Origin: Corynespora cassiicola
Lineage: Eukaryota > Ascomycota > Dothideomycetes > Pleosporales > Corynesporascaceae
NCBI GenBank assembly: GCA_022059125.1
Contig: JAEUWY010000002.1
Span: forward strand, 4,960,001-5,024,000
Direction: 5' to 3'
Length of the DNA stretch: 64,000 nucleotides
A program made the position numbers and the translations under genes. The notes beneath the pieces were generated by a model. It made no database searches and had not been told where the DNA came from. It saw only the letters and a list, made by a program, of their open reading frames with translations. This document shows positions 1 to 11,628 of the stretch, piece after piece; the stretch's first letter is position 1, and every line of letters starts with the position of its first letter.

Positions 1-1
1 A

Positions 2-556
2 TCCCGTTTGACTTGGTCATTCGCTCGTGATGATGCTATAGTCGGGAGCCGCTGGCTGAACAAGGTCGATCCCAAGCAACAAGTACCCATCGCCGCCCTG
101 GCCTTCAACTTTGCTGTCATGTTCATCATCGGCTGCATTTATCTTGGATCGACATCTGCTTTCAATGCATTCATTGGCACTGGTCTGATCTTGCAACATG
201 TCACATACGCATTCCCGGCTTTGCTGTTGATGGTGCGAAGACGTTCTTCCACCTGGCTGCCAAGCACCCGCGGGTTCCGGCTGCCCTCGCCTCTCGGCTG
301 GGCGGCAAACATGTTGACCGTAGGCTTCGCGGTTTTGGTAGTAGTTTTCTATGACTTTCCTACAGTGGTACCCGTTACGGGGAGCAGTATGAGTGAGTTA
401 CCCAACCCATGCGGACTCGCGTCGTGAGCTGATTACGTTTGCCCAGACTATGCGTGCGCAGTGATTGGTGTAATGGCTGTGTTCGCGACTTTGAACTGGT
501 TGTTTTATGCCCAAAGGCACTTTCATGGGCCACGATTGGCAGATGTTGATGAGTGA
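2..556 (+). CDS. Amino acid/choline permease (APC family), C-terminal part
   Basis: This is the 3' end of a plasma-membrane permease of the fungal GABA/choline/amino-acid type; the 5' part lies outside the window. The frame is open from the window edge and begins with SRLTWSFARDDA, the conserved cytoplasmic loop of this family (usually SR..WAFARD), followed by at least three hydrophobic segments. I place one intron at 393-446 (GTGAGT..CCCAG, 54 nt). Splicing turns GSSM into GSSMNYACAVIG and adds a last membrane segment ending in RLADVDE. Without splicing the frame stops early at 427. It converges on the Zn2Cys6 gene, with about 100 bp between the stops. Substrate cannot be told from this fragment. 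Confidence 0.85.
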
Positions 557-658
557 TCCCCCAGATGGAAGAATCCTCAAATGGACTTGGAATTATGGGT
601 AGAACAGTGGCGGCGTAGAGATGACTATGATCCCATGTTCGACAACATAGTTCCAATC

Positions 659-2321
659 TCACATTACTAGCACATTGGCCAGCTCTGGAAGACATTGAGT
701 CCACCTCTTGTGACTGCTCTCCGCCCATATTCTCCGAAGGCTTTCTACAGCGATTGGTATGTTTCGAAATTTGGTGCGGGCGTAGATGGCGTTCATATAA
801 TCGGCAAAGAATGCTCTCTGTAGGGGATCTGTCGCCTCGGCACCGGCAATAAAGCAGGCCCACACCAAGGCGTGAGCTCCATTGGTCGTTGGAGGAATTT
901 GCGATACACAGCTCATGATCTGGAGAACCAGGTGACTTGGATCTAAAAACGGCAAGTGGTCATCGGGAGCCTTCGCGCGCCGGACATAGATCTGGCAAGC
1001 GGATATGAAGCATTGCCCGATCATACTCACAACACATCGGTCCTCGGTATCGACGTGGGAGTACTCACGAGAAAGCCACTCGGTCCATCTGTCGAGTTTT
1101 TTCTGGATGACGGAAATTCCACCGTCTTCTCCTAGCAAAGGAAAGCCAAGTAGCTCAAACCTGTCGTCTTTGTCAGTGGAACATATCTCAATCGTCTTGA
1201 GCTTGTCCTTACATGTTTGCTTGCGCTTGTAAAAAGTTTGCAACATCGGAGTTTGCGTCATTCGGCTTACTGTTCTTTGACAGGCAGACCAACATGTTGA
1301 CCAAGAAACCATAGTCTGCACTGCCCGTCACAGTTTCTCCGACAAGTAATACAACCAAGGTAGCCCAGGTAAACTGATTGAAAACTTTATCAGCTGAACT
1401 TGACAACGAGTCCTTTCGTAAACGTGAGATTACAGCTGTGCGCCCTGCTTCAGCTGCACTTTTTAGCTCAGGTCTTTCGCGACTGAGATGCTGTGCTGCT
1501 ACTACCCCTACTGCACGCCGAAGTACTTCGTCTTCGAAAGCCATTGGTAGTATGTAATCTCGGCTGTGTAATGCACTTAATATTCACTCCTTCGAGTCGA
1601 AGTCAAACAGGTATCCACTTACTAGCCATTCGGCACACTGTCGAGGACCACCATTGCAGGTGCTACTTTGTCTGAGACTGGGAAACTGTCAATACACTTG
1701 CGAATATCATATACCCAAGTACTCACAATAGGAAAAGAGCATGCGTGCCTCGGAGCTTAGCGGTGCGATCCAGGGTAATATGCTTTGGAAAGTTGAATGA
1801 AAGGCGAAGGTGAGATCATTGGAGCGTGGTATCTCCTCTACATCATCTTCTCGGAAGGGAGCCTCTATCGGATTCCACGCGGCCTGAAATGGTACCTCTT
1901 CTGCGACCGCTCGCATTGGTGGCACCGAGTCATCAAATACGACATCAAATTCCTTCGCGTGTGAGTTTTTCAACTTGGATTTTTGACCCGATCCTCCACG
2001 CTTTTTGGTCTTTTTGACTTTGTCGCTATACCATCTTACTTGCGGAAATGTGATGGTGGTTGGCAAAGCCTGCTGTTCGCCTTCTCTCGGTACGTCAGGA
2101 ATCTTGCAGTCCTTAAATTTCCCTCTTCGGGCTACCCCAGCAGTAAAGCGAATTCGTTCTGGGCCGGAGCATTCGATGCCCTTTTTGATGCATTTATTGC
2201 ACGACGGCGCACCTTTATCGCAAATGATTCTCCGTCGCGAGCACTGAAAACAACCCTTGTCCTTCGGCGTCGGCTTGCTGCTTTCGTCCGACTTTGACTT
2301 GTTAATTTTCGGCGGCATCAT
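659..2321 (-). CDS. Zn2Cys6 transcription factor with fungal_trans_2-type middle region
   Basis: This is a nuclear regulator of 500 aa, in four exons: 2321-1727, 1677-1623, 1563-1213 and 1160-659. The introns are 49, 59 and 52 nt, and exon lengths sum to 1503 nt. Residues 24-51 hold the binuclear cluster C-x2-C-x6-C-x6-C-x2-C-x6-C (C24, C27, C34, C41, C44, C51). A basic low-complexity linker follows. The small second exon reads through SVPNGYRDYILPMAFEDEVL, a signature of the fungal_trans_2 family that supports the splice choice. The gene is head-to-head with the IlvD/Edd dehydratase, with about 405 bp between starts, so it is likely a pathway-specific regulator of that gene; this is inference. 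Introns 1 and 2 have other possible acceptors, but these break the conserved motif. Confidence 0.88.
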
Positions 2322-2726
2322 CAGTCGTGCTACAGTCTGTCAGTCGTCACTGGCGGCATGGCATCAACTCGAGGGTGGAGAAGAAACGCAGGGGATATAT
2401 GATCCGGTTTCAGGCGGAGGCAGTCTTCGGCCCGGGCGCTAGCTTCCATGTTGCGTGCACGTGCATTCGCCTCGTGACGACATCATCCAAAAGAACATCT
2501 CCGTCATCCTGAACGGCTGTACCCAGTGTGTCGCTTGCTTCAAGCACATCAGATGGTCGAGATGGCTCGACACGAGAGCTAATCCCATGCGCCAGGGGTC
2601 GTGACCCCCGCAGCAGATCTACCTCGGAGAAACTCCGACGATTCCGCACGGAAAAGCCCTGGCAGGCGGGGTATATCCGCATTCGAGGGATTCTCCACTA
2701 GGAATGAAGCTATATCAGAAAGCGAG
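2322..2726. promoter_or_regulatory. Shared divergent promoter region
   Basis: This 405-bp stretch separates the start of the Zn2Cys6 gene (minus strand) from the first ATG of the dehydratase (plus strand). It holds several CGG/CCG triplets, the half-sites Zn2Cys6 proteins usually bind, but I cannot define an operator. The plus-strand frame is open from about 2601 without an ATG before 2727. Confidence 0.45.
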
Positions 2727-4647
2727 ATGACGCGATTGCTCAAGCACAATCACCACTCAGAAACTCCAGAACTGCAAAATATGGCAGATCTCAACCCGGA
2801 TTACAATCTTTCAAAGCCTATTGATTCGTCTAGCGGTCTCAAGCAAGGTCTCGCCGGCTATGGCGACCCTCACTTTTCACTGTTTCTTCGTAAAGTTTTT
2901 GTCAAGGCCCTAGGATACAGCGAAGATGCACTGTCACGACCAATTATAGGCATCATCAATACGTACTCAGGCTTTAATCCATGTCATGGGAACACTCCAC
3001 AGCTCATCGAAGCTGCAAAACGGGGGGTACAACTAGCTGGGGGACTAGCGATCGATTTTCCGACCATCAGTGTTGCGGAATCCTTCTCTGCTCCCACCAG
3101 CATGTTCCTGAGAAATTTAATGAGTATGGATACTGAAGAGATGATAAGGGCCCAGCCTGTGGATGCATGCATCATGATTGGAGGTGAGCTCATGTCTTAA
3201 ATGCCCAATTTGTCTCTTTGACGCTGATCCGGCCCAAGGCTGCGATAAGACTGTCCCCGCGCAGATTATGGGTGGAATCTCAGCCGATAAACCCGTACTA
3301 CCTCTCATTACTGGGCCAATGATGCCCGGAAGTCGTGAGGGCAAGCGAATTGGCGCCTGTACTGACTGCCGCAACAACTGGGCTGCATTTCGAGCCGGTC
3401 AGATCGATATCGAGGAGATCTCAGCCATCAACGAAGAGCTTGCGCCAACCCTGGGGACATGCGGAGTCATGGGAACTGCGAGTACCATGGCGTGTCTGAC
3501 TGCTGCCCTTGGGCTCATCTCACCGAAAGGTGCAAGTGCACCTGCAGTTTCAGCCATGCGCATGCGGATAGCAGAGGAAACGGGAAAGAATGCTGTCGCT
3601 GCAGCCCTGGAAAAGCGGACTCCCCAGAGTATATTGAGTAGAGAATCCTTTTTGAACGCAATCACTGTGTTACAGGCCATTGGAGGCAGTACAAACGCCG
3701 TGGTCCACTTGTTGGCAATAATCAACCGAATGCCAACCCTCCAGGGAACCATTACCCTAAAGGATATCGATGACATTGGCAAAAGGACTCCTCTGATAGT
3801 CGATCTCAAACCAAGTGGGGATAATTACATGACCGATTTCCACAATGCCGGTGGGATGCTTGCCCTGCTTCATACTCTCAGACCCTTGCTTCATCTTTCA
3901 GCATTGACTATATACGGCCAAACCTTGGGCGAATTACTCGATACATCTCCATTCAAGCGCTTCTCTTACTCTTCCGAAATCATAAGACCTCTAGACAATC
4001 CATTAGCGGAGAACTCCAGCCTGGTGGTCCTGTACGGGAATCTAGCACCTCATGGAAGCGTCATGAAGGCTTCAGCATCCAAGGAACGCTCGCTTCTGAT
4101 GCACTCGGGTCCGGCCGTTGTATTCAAGAACGCAGAAGACATGGCCCTACGAATTGACTCTCCAGATCTAGACGTAACGCCCTCCTCTGTATTAGTCCTT
4201 CAAAACATTGGCCCCGTTGGATACCCCGGAATGCCAGAGGCAGGTCTTTTACCTATCCCAAGAAAGCTCAGTAAGAATGGAGTGGTAGACATGTTGAGAA
4301 TTAGTGATGGGAGAATGAGTGGTACCGCAGGTGGGACAATTGCCCTCCATGTATCACCTGAGTCCGCACAGCCTGAGAGCGTTTTGGGTATAGTCCAAGA
4401 TGGCGACATAATTACTTGCAATGTAGAGGAGCGATTGCTAAAGTTGGAGGTAGATGATGGAGAAATTGCGAGGAGAATGACACTGAGGAAGGAGGCTTTG
4501 CTCGGCACTGCAGGGAGACCCGCCACAGAATCCTCGGTGATTACGGAACGTACCACTAGAAGGGGATATCGTGGGCTCTATCAACGTTGTGTCAACCAGG
4601 CGCATGAAGGGGCTGACTTTAACTTTTTGACAGCTAGTGGCCCATAA
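2727..4647 (+). CDS. IlvD/Edd family dehydratase (sugar-acid or dihydroxy-acid dehydratase)
   Basis: This is an iron-sulfur dehydratase of 621 aa, in two exons: 2727-3183 and 3239-4647 (55-nt intron; GTGAGC donor, CCCAAG acceptor). Splicing restores the family motif MIGGCDKTVPAQIMGG. The three cluster-ligand cysteines are visible: C86 in GFNPCHGN, C154 in GGCDKTVPA and C227 in GTCGVMGTASTM. The C-terminal signatures GPVGYPGMPEAG and DGRMSGTAGGTIALHVSPE resemble the L-arabonate/xylonate dehydratase branch more than the mitochondrial branched-chain enzyme. No clear mitochondrial presequence is seen. ATG 2727 is chosen; ATG 2781 is possible and would remove 18 residues. The divergent regulator and nearby permease suggest a catabolic role, but extra dehydratase copies can also be self-resistance genes. 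Substrate is unproven. Confidence 0.9.
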
Positions 4648-5043
4648 CCACAACTAAAACCCCGAAATATATTATTTGAACCTCAATGTTTTGTTCTTAT
4701 TAAGCTACTTCACATATTCATAGAATAAAGAGTTTCTACCAAAAAGGTACCAAATATATTGCAAATAGTTAAGGGGAGAGCTTACAGACAATAGATGTGC
4801 TTTTTACAGCAGTCCTAGGAGCCAGCGTCTAACTCTAGATAGTTTCCTTCCCGTCGCACATATTATAATTGGGATATATTGTCTGGTCGTCTTTGTTGTC
4901 GCAACCTGTCCCTGGTACAACACATCATCCTTCCTGTTTCTACGACTGAACGTCCTTATGAACGTAAATGCTAAGTGGTCCAATAGCCATATGCCCATAA
5001 CCCGCTGTCAGATTAGGTATCAATATTCGCTGTGTATAATCTT
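4648..5043. other. Intergenic, 3' ends of two convergent genes
   Basis: This AT-rich 396-bp spacer lies between the dehydratase stop and the stop of the next minus-strand gene. I see no gene or repeat in it. Confidence 0.5.
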
Positions 5044-5916
5044 TCAAAAGTATGTGAGTGCTGTAGAACCCTCATCGCGGCTTCCGAATGAATAATTGGT
5101 ATTTCCGGAATGAATATAGTTGCCATACACTTCCTGAATTTGAGGCTGGCCTCGGGCCATATCATGAGGGATGCACACTAGTGGTGGAGCTAAAGAATGG
5201 CAACAGATGATACATGCTGGCCTGATCTTTTCGACTTCCATCTGCTCTCCAAGAATCTGCCGCCAGGGATTCCTGTGGTCCAGTAATACCACCAAAGTCT
5301 TTCGGCCGTCTTCTTCCGACTTTAAACGACGAAAGCCCAGATTATCGGGAAAGACTTCATATTCACATCCTGGTATTTCTGGAAGTAACTCCGGTAGGTT
5401 GGGGTTGGGATTTCTTTTTTCAAAATCGAATACGTGCTTATCGCTTCCTGCGTCAACTTCTACATCCGATGACTGATATCTCACTGTCATTTTCTGAGTG
5501 CCTTTGACAGTGGCAGCGATAAGTCCAACAAGTTGGTGCTGAACACACGAATATGGGGGATTCAGCGGACCACAGTCAATTCCTGGGGCGAAAACAGTGT
5601 TGATCTTGCCCTGTAAAGTCTTTTTGAATATCTCTTCTTCCAGTGTTGTGCATAAACTGTTCAAAGAGGTATCTCCTACTCGCGAAAGATTCAGAGACTC
5701 CATCCAAAGATTCTTGTCCCATTTTTCTCGTTGATCAGGCGATGGTACGATTTTGTCTTGTATCTGTACGCGATTTTTGTTGGAAGGATCGTGCTTTATC
5801 TCGCTTTCGGTCATGTAGCGGACTGATTTTGGCTTGAAGGGCTCAGTCTTCCAGAATTCAGAAAGTACTTCAAAATTCCATTGACTTTTTGAGTCATCAT
5901 AGGAGACAGATGACAT
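5044..5916 (-). CDS. Hypothetical protein, possibly SRR1-like
   Basis: This is a single-exon gene of 290 aa with no signal peptide and no membrane segment. The N-terminal third is polar and carries a WKTEPFKPKSVRYMTESEI-type segment. The middle reads FAPGIDCGPLNPP followed by a QHQL helix, and a later stretch, TLVVLLDHRNPWRQIL, looks like a buried beta strand. This order (glycine/serine-rich turn, QH helix, late hydrophobic strand) loosely matches fungal SRR1-domain proteins, but the match is weak and from memory of the family pattern. It is head-to-head with the next small gene, 104 bp apart. A function cannot be assigned. Confidence 0.6.
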   Translation of the reverse strand: MSSVSYDDSKSQWNFEVLSEFWKTEPFKPKSVRYMTESEIKHDPSNKNRVQIQDKIVPSPDQREKWDKNLWMESLNLSRVGDTSLNSLCTTLEEEIFKKTLQGKINTVFAPGIDCGPLNPPYSCVQHQLVGLIAATVKGTQKMTVRYQSSDVEVDAGSDKHVFDFEKRNPNPNLPELLPEIPGCEYEVFPDNLGFRRLKSEEDGRKTLVVLLDHRNPWRQILGEQMEVEKIRPACIICCHSLAPPLVCIPHDMARGQPQIQEVYGNYIHSGNTNYSFGSRDEGSTALTYF

Positions 5917-6020
5917 TCTGTTGATAGCGATTGGATGGAAATCAATTAAGAGTCTTATATTTTGGGATTCTTATTGGAAAGTATCTGCAGTGCTGAAGTA
6001 GAATAACAACGAGACAAATT

Positions 6021-6278
6021 ATGGTTCAAGCTGTTTGGATGATCCGGATTGCTCCAAGAGATGGTATGGAATCTCTTTTGGATTTTATCGATCAGATTGG
6101 CCTGGAAATGTGGTTGTATCAAATTTCAGAGACTGATGGTGCTGCTCATCAAACCGGATTTTCGAAAGCTTTATATACTATTATCGGAGTCACTAACTTG
6201 ACCCATAACGATGACTGTGAGCTATACGTGGTACCGGGAATTGATCGTTACACAGTCGATGTGCTCAGATCTAGCTAA
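6021..6278 (+). CDS. Small hypothetical protein
   Basis: This is an 85-aa open frame starting at an ATG 104 bp from the divergent neighbour. It has no signal peptide or recognisable domain. Composition is balanced, with two tryptophans and an acidic middle, so it may be real, but length alone does not separate it from a chance frame. I found no convincing intron extending it. Confidence 0.35.
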   Translation: MVQAVWMIRIAPRDGMESLLDFIDQIGLEMWLYQISETDGAAHQTGFSKALYTIIGVTNLTHNDDCELYVVPGIDRYTVDVLRSS

Positions 6279-8168
6279 ACCTGTCTAGGTTACTTCGTTA
6301 TTCTCTCTCCGAAGTAGCGCACGTCCAGTTCTAATGTTTTAGGCCTCTAGGCCTCTCAGTCTTCCGAAACTGTACAAAGTCACATTTGAAGCTTGCTGCT
6401 ATGATTTCAATTCGGTACTGTATTAAGAAATCTTTGTTGGCAGGTTGTTCTGATTAGGTGTATTGAAGCATACTATGTTGATTACTACGCACGTATGAAG
6501 ATGTAAATGGAGAATAACACCTTACAACATGGACAAGGCTATTGCCTCTGCACTTATACTGAGTCTGGAAAGAAAGGAAAATTTGATATTCGCTTATACT
6601 TGCATATCAACATGTTGATTTTCTTAGTTAGCAGCACAAAGAACTATCCGCCTTGTTTACCTTGGGTTGTAGTCAAGCCTGGGATTATGGCGGAATTTCG
6701 CTGAAGAGTTATATGTGTTGATCTATATGGTTCTATTGCTGTTTGCTCGCAAATTCCAAGGAAACACATGGATTTCTCGATGATACAACGGCTTGATAGG
6801 CTCTAAGTCGGAGGGGGGGAAGGTTTCACGTAATTAAACAAAAGCGCTCTAAGTCTACTACCTATAGAGCAAACATGCTCACACTCAGTAATATTTCGCG
6901 CATTAATGACACAGCTTAATTCTTAAACCACAGATTTAGATGGCTCTTGTGGAGTAATCGAAACGCACTAGCACGAGGCGCATAGTTACACTATACAATG
7001 CACATGCACATCTGCGGCTCGAGCACGCGATTCAAACTGTCTCACAGGCGGGATATTGTGAGTCAATACTGTTTATATGTAGCATTTGTCGTACTCTGTA
7101 TTACGTAGAAGTGCCGCAATTGGGAGTCACGTCGGAACTAACTCTCCGAGTGTCCAAGAGCCTAGACTCATAACACGAGCAGCATCAAATGCTGGATTAT
7201 CTACGTCTGGTCGTCGGCATCAAATTTTCATCATGCAAGCCCCGTAGTCCTGTCCAATTTTTCAGATAGTGTGCAGACATAGTTCGAAATCAATTCTTAG
7301 TAGCTTTTGAACTCTAATGGTTTGAACCCCCATTGTGGAATTCCATGCTCCTGGCAGCATGGTGGTATATTCCCGTATCATACAGTCATACCCGTTGTCA
7401 TGATCTAGATAGGCACCCGAATCAAAGTTACTACCACATGAATGTGAGATTCTTCAGAAGAAATAAGCAAACTGTGGAATAGCTGCGAGAGTGAACTGAG
7501 CGAAACTTTCGTTCATTACGTCGTCGGCATTGCCTTGTACAAACGTCCGACGAAGGCTTTGGACTATCTCTGGCTTTGACACTTTATCACTAACGAGGAA
7601 TCGAGCGTAAACTACTTTCTACAGTATGATCATGTCCAGAAACACAATGATGGCAAGACCGACAATACAGCATGTATGCCCTACAACTAGCTAGCCCGCT
7701 ATCTAAAGGCCAAAGCCTAGCAAAGCAAAACTAACCTAAGTTTAAGTCCCCCAAACCCCGCGAACTCAAAATACCACATCCCCAACTCAACCCAAATACC
7801 CTCTCGACCCCCAACCCCCAACCCCCCATCTATATCATGTGCCAACTCTCGCTCCAAACCCGGCCCCCACAATCCCCACCCCTCCCGCCAAGCCCCCATA
7901 AACGAACCCACCAATCACACCCCCTACCCCCTCTCCTCCGGCGCGACCTCAACCCCAGCGGCACCACAAAAAAACTCACTCCCTCTCTTCCTTTGGCGGA
8001 ATCCACACATCCACAGGTGCAGGAAAAAAAAAAGGCGCGCACGATCCCCCCACACGCTCGGGAAGGAAGGGGGAACGAATCACACCACACCCAGCTCGGT
8101 ACCGCGGGCCTTGTTTTTGTTGTGGGTTGTTGAGTGCTTGCCGTATAGGCGGTTGGAGGGAGGGAGGG
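6279..8168. other. Gene-free stretch
   Basis: About 1.9 kb with many stops in all frames up to 7700. A pyrimidine-rich, C-rich segment follows (7740-7990), probably the promoter and leader of the next Zn2Cys6 gene. I see no RNA gene or repeat. Confidence 0.5.
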
Positions 8169-10320
8169 ATGGCGCATACGATTGCGCCTGTGCCTGCGCA
8201 TATGCCTACGCCGCCAAGTAGCAGTGGCAGCCCGGGGGAGGGATGTGGGGCGATGGTGGAGGTGACCACAGCAGGAGGAGGAAGTACGGTGCGCAAGGGG
8301 AAGAAAGAGCATGTGCGGAAAAAGGCGTGGAGACCCAAGACAAAGACGGGATGTATTACATGCAGGTACGTCCACATCCCTCATGCAGGGTTCGTTTCTA
8401 GCCCAGGCTGGGAGGGGACCGAGTGCTTCCTTGTGTTGTCGCCGCGGAAATTTGGTGTATACTTTAGGAAAACGGTGTTTATGAGGGCTAGTCCCGTTTC
8501 TGTGCCGGGTGGTACTCTTCGGTTTGCTTGTCAAGTGTGTTGCATGTTGGAATAAGCATTCTAGCTTGCCGTTGTGGTGTGCGGGATGCGGGGTGCGGGT
8601 ATAATGTCCTTGCATACGTCCACACCAGACCCTGAAATGACACCTTACGTCGAATGCGTACAGCAAGGGAGGATTGACTGACCGCATCAACAGGATTCGG
8701 CGGATCAAATGTGATGAGGGCAAGCCGGCATGCCATCGTTGCAAATCGACGGGTAGGAGATGCGACGGTTACGCTACATCTGTGCCAGCCCCGCATTCAA
8801 ATGACATGTCGCCGCAGAATTCGATGATGTCTGCGATGCATGGATTGGATCTAGGGTCGCCAGAAGAAAAAGAGGCGTTCCACTTCTTCGAGCATCATAG
8901 CAATACTGAGCTCGCTGGATTCTTTGACGCAAGTTTTTGGCAGTTTGAGATACTCCAAGCATCTCATACGCTTCCAGCTGTCAGGCACGCCGTCCTTGCA
9001 TTGTCTGCAATGCACCACAAGTTCATTGTCGGAAGGATGCCAGTCGTTCCCGAAGACATTGACGATAGACAGTTGCGGTTTGCGTTGCAGCATACCAACC
9101 GTGCGATCCAGGAGATTGTCAAGAGCCCAGTTCGAAAGACAGTTGCAGACAGCATCAACATGATGACTTCCTGCATACTCTTCTATTGCCTAGAATGCTT
9201 ACAGGGCCATCAGAAAACAGCACTCGGACATCTACGGAGTGGGTTGAACATACTACGGGAGCTGGACGAAGACATTGCTGCCGGGCTAGAAGACCCACGA
9301 GATCATCCAATATTATTGAGCTCGTTGCGAGCCATGTTTGTCAACATGGACTCCAAAGCAAGAGGTATCATGGGCGAAGAGATGTTGTCCTCGTGGGTAC
9401 GGCATCCTAAGCGTGATTTCAAAGCAAGGCCAACGGCATTCAAAACATTTGCACAAGCCCGGTACTACTTCGAAGCCACGTACAATGACCTGCTTGCAGT
9501 TCTGCAGGGATTAGATGTCACTCCCCCGACAACAGAGGAGGGTTTTGCAGCCGTAAAGTCAGAGTACAGGCGGTTTGAGCGCGACTTTCGCGAGGGGAGC
9601 GAAAGGCTCGACCAGTTCACTTCTCAACTCTCCCCCCAGTTGAGCCAAGGAGACCAGCAGGTGATACTTGGGATTCGACTTCTGCAGAGCCAGATCAGGG
9701 TTTATCTGAGAGTGTACAGGCAGTTCAACAAGGGTATGGGAATACGGGCCATTGACTGGCACGTAGAGGAGCACGAAATGGCGGGGATGATGGACCTTGC
9801 AAGCCAACTGCTAGGGGCACCCCCAGACTTGGCGGTTCCTGCCGGGGCGAAACCAGAGGACTACTATCCGTCGCCAGCGGACCGCGCCCGTAGTGCGGCA
9901 GCGGAAGCGGCAGCGGCAGCAGCAGAGATACCGTCCCACTCGCGGCCCATCTTCTCCATGGGCTCTGGGCTGCTTTCTGCCCTGTGGATGGTCACGTCGC
10001 GCGCCAAATCGTCAGCGCTCCGCCGGCGGGCCATTGCCATGCTCCTAGACTACCCGCGCCGCGAGGGGATATGGGACAGTGTGCTGGCGGGGCGGATAGC
10101 CTGGGAGGTCTTGGTGCTAGAAGAGACGGCGGAGGACGGCGTGCCCGGCATGCACAAAGACCAACCCACCAGAAACGCGGAAGCTCCCCTCCCGAACGGC
10201 AACGAAATGCAGGCTGTCGACATCAATTACACAGGCAATCGCGAGGCATTGGTGGAGTTCCGGACCATGAAGCACGTGGAGGCAGGAGAGCGTGGGCATT
10301 TCAAGGTGCTCTCGTGGTAG
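8169..10320 (+). CDS. Zn2Cys6 transcription factor
   Basis: This is a nuclear regulator of 607 aa, in two exons: 8169-8365 and 8694-10320. The unusually long 328-nt intron (GTACGT..CAACAG) lies inside the zinc cluster. Joining the exons yields GCITCRIRRIKCDEGKPACH and completes C-x2-C-x6-C-x6-C-x2-C-x6-C at C62, C65, C72, C79, C82 and C89. A proline/serine-rich head precedes the cluster, and the rest is a helical regulatory region of the kind seen in fungal-specific TF domains, starting EEKEAFHFFEHHS. A poly-alanine run sits near 9895-9930. The start is the ATG at 8169; an in-frame ATG at 8202 is an alternative. Targets are unknown. Confidence 0.88.
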
Positions 10321-11628
10321 AAAGCGATGCTAGACTATATGATATCCCGATTCACGACGACGATTCCGCGTGCTTCTCTTGTGCGCAGTTGCAGCAGAGT
10401 TATGCACGTCAGCTGCGGGCGCCTGGTCGCGAAGAGTCGATGACGCAAGCTCCACCGTGGGACGGCGGCAAACGTACCGCGGATGGTGAGGCGAGGTGGA
10501 AGGGCAGCAGCAGCAGCAGCAGCAGCAGCATTAGTAGCAGCATTAGCAGCAGGACTGGGCGAATCGAGGGGGATGTGATGCAAGGTGAGGACGGGCGGAC
10601 TGGGGGCCCGGGGCAGCGCAGGACACGTGATCGGACCGTCTGATCCGCGACGCGACGACAATCAGTGGGTAACGCAGCAGGCCCCTGCCCCGAGCCGTGG
10701 CCCATTTGCTGCAGTCAGCCACGGCGCGCATCAGGCCAATGGGAACGCGCCAAAACCCGGGAGGCTGGGAGCTTTGGAAGCTGGATCCAGGGCGAACGAG
10801 GTGGGCGAGGGCCGTGAGGGCTTTTTTCCCTCAGCTGGCTGGGCATGGATGCGGCACACTATCGGCGGCTGCATGAGGACGAGGCGGCGGGCCAATTGGA
10901 GAGGACCACGCGTGAATGGACGGCCCACCGGGCGCGAGTGGTGAGCTTCGAGGAGCTGCAGCAGCTGCAGGCGCCGGGCCTGGGTAGCTGGGGAGCTGGG
11001 GAGCTGGGGGGAGCTCTGGTGGAGCCGGCAAAGCAATTCGCTGGGCCATTGCGCGGCCAATTCGCGGGCGGAGCGGTGGTGGAGCGAGGGGGCGCCGGTG
11101 GGAAGCTTCGCGCGATGGGACGAGAGGGATCGATGAATCTGGGCGATGGCGAGATGCCTCGGGTGGAGGAGGGCGGGCGGAGGGTGAATGTGACGACGAC
11201 AGGGGAGCTCTGGGCCGAAAAGGGGCTCCTGCGACGCGCTAACGCGGCGGCGTAAACAAGACCATGCCGGATCGGGCGGGCAGGGCAAGGACTCCCAACC
11301 TCGTCGCTATGGTTGCCCCAGCCTGCCCGCCCGTGAAACCGCCCGCTCACAACAATCGCAAGCCATCCTGCCCTCCGCCCCCCCGGCCCACCGCCTGTTA
11401 CTTCTTTCCCCTCTCCTTTCCCATTCATCGCCTTACACCTCATCACTCCTCCACCACACCCCGCTACTGCACCCAATTGCACGCCTTCGCGTTTCTGCAC
11501 ACCGCAGCACATCGTCGAACTGGCTTCTTTAAAGCACACCTACCAACCCCTCCACCTCACCTCGTGAGACCCCTCTCTAAAGGAGCCAAGAAGTTCTTTC
11601 TTGTCTTCCTTTCGAATTGTTCTCGTAA
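10321..11628. other. GC-rich intergenic region upstream of hex1
   Basis: This 1.3-kb GC-rich stretch has several long overlapping open frames on both strands, which look like by-products of composition. From about 11390 it turns pyrimidine-rich, as expected for a strongly expressed promoter and leader. A possible leader-intron donor (GTGAGA) lies near 11568. Confidence 0.45.
10507..10552 (+). repeat. AGC trinucleotide repeat
   Basis: A short, partly interrupted run of AGC triplets, with ATT-AGT variants toward its 3' end. It is a simple-sequence repeat in the intergenic region after the Zn2Cys6 gene. Confidence 0.8.

Noticed and set aside
7830..8744. 304-codon minus-strand frame
   Set aside because: It is antisense to the promoter and first exon of the Zn2Cys6 gene, is rich in Arg/Cys/His runs from C-rich DNA and has no domain.
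10731..11539. Several 120-226-codon frames on both strands
   Set aside because: They overlap each other in GC-rich sequence, with alanine/proline/arginine bias and no conserved motif.
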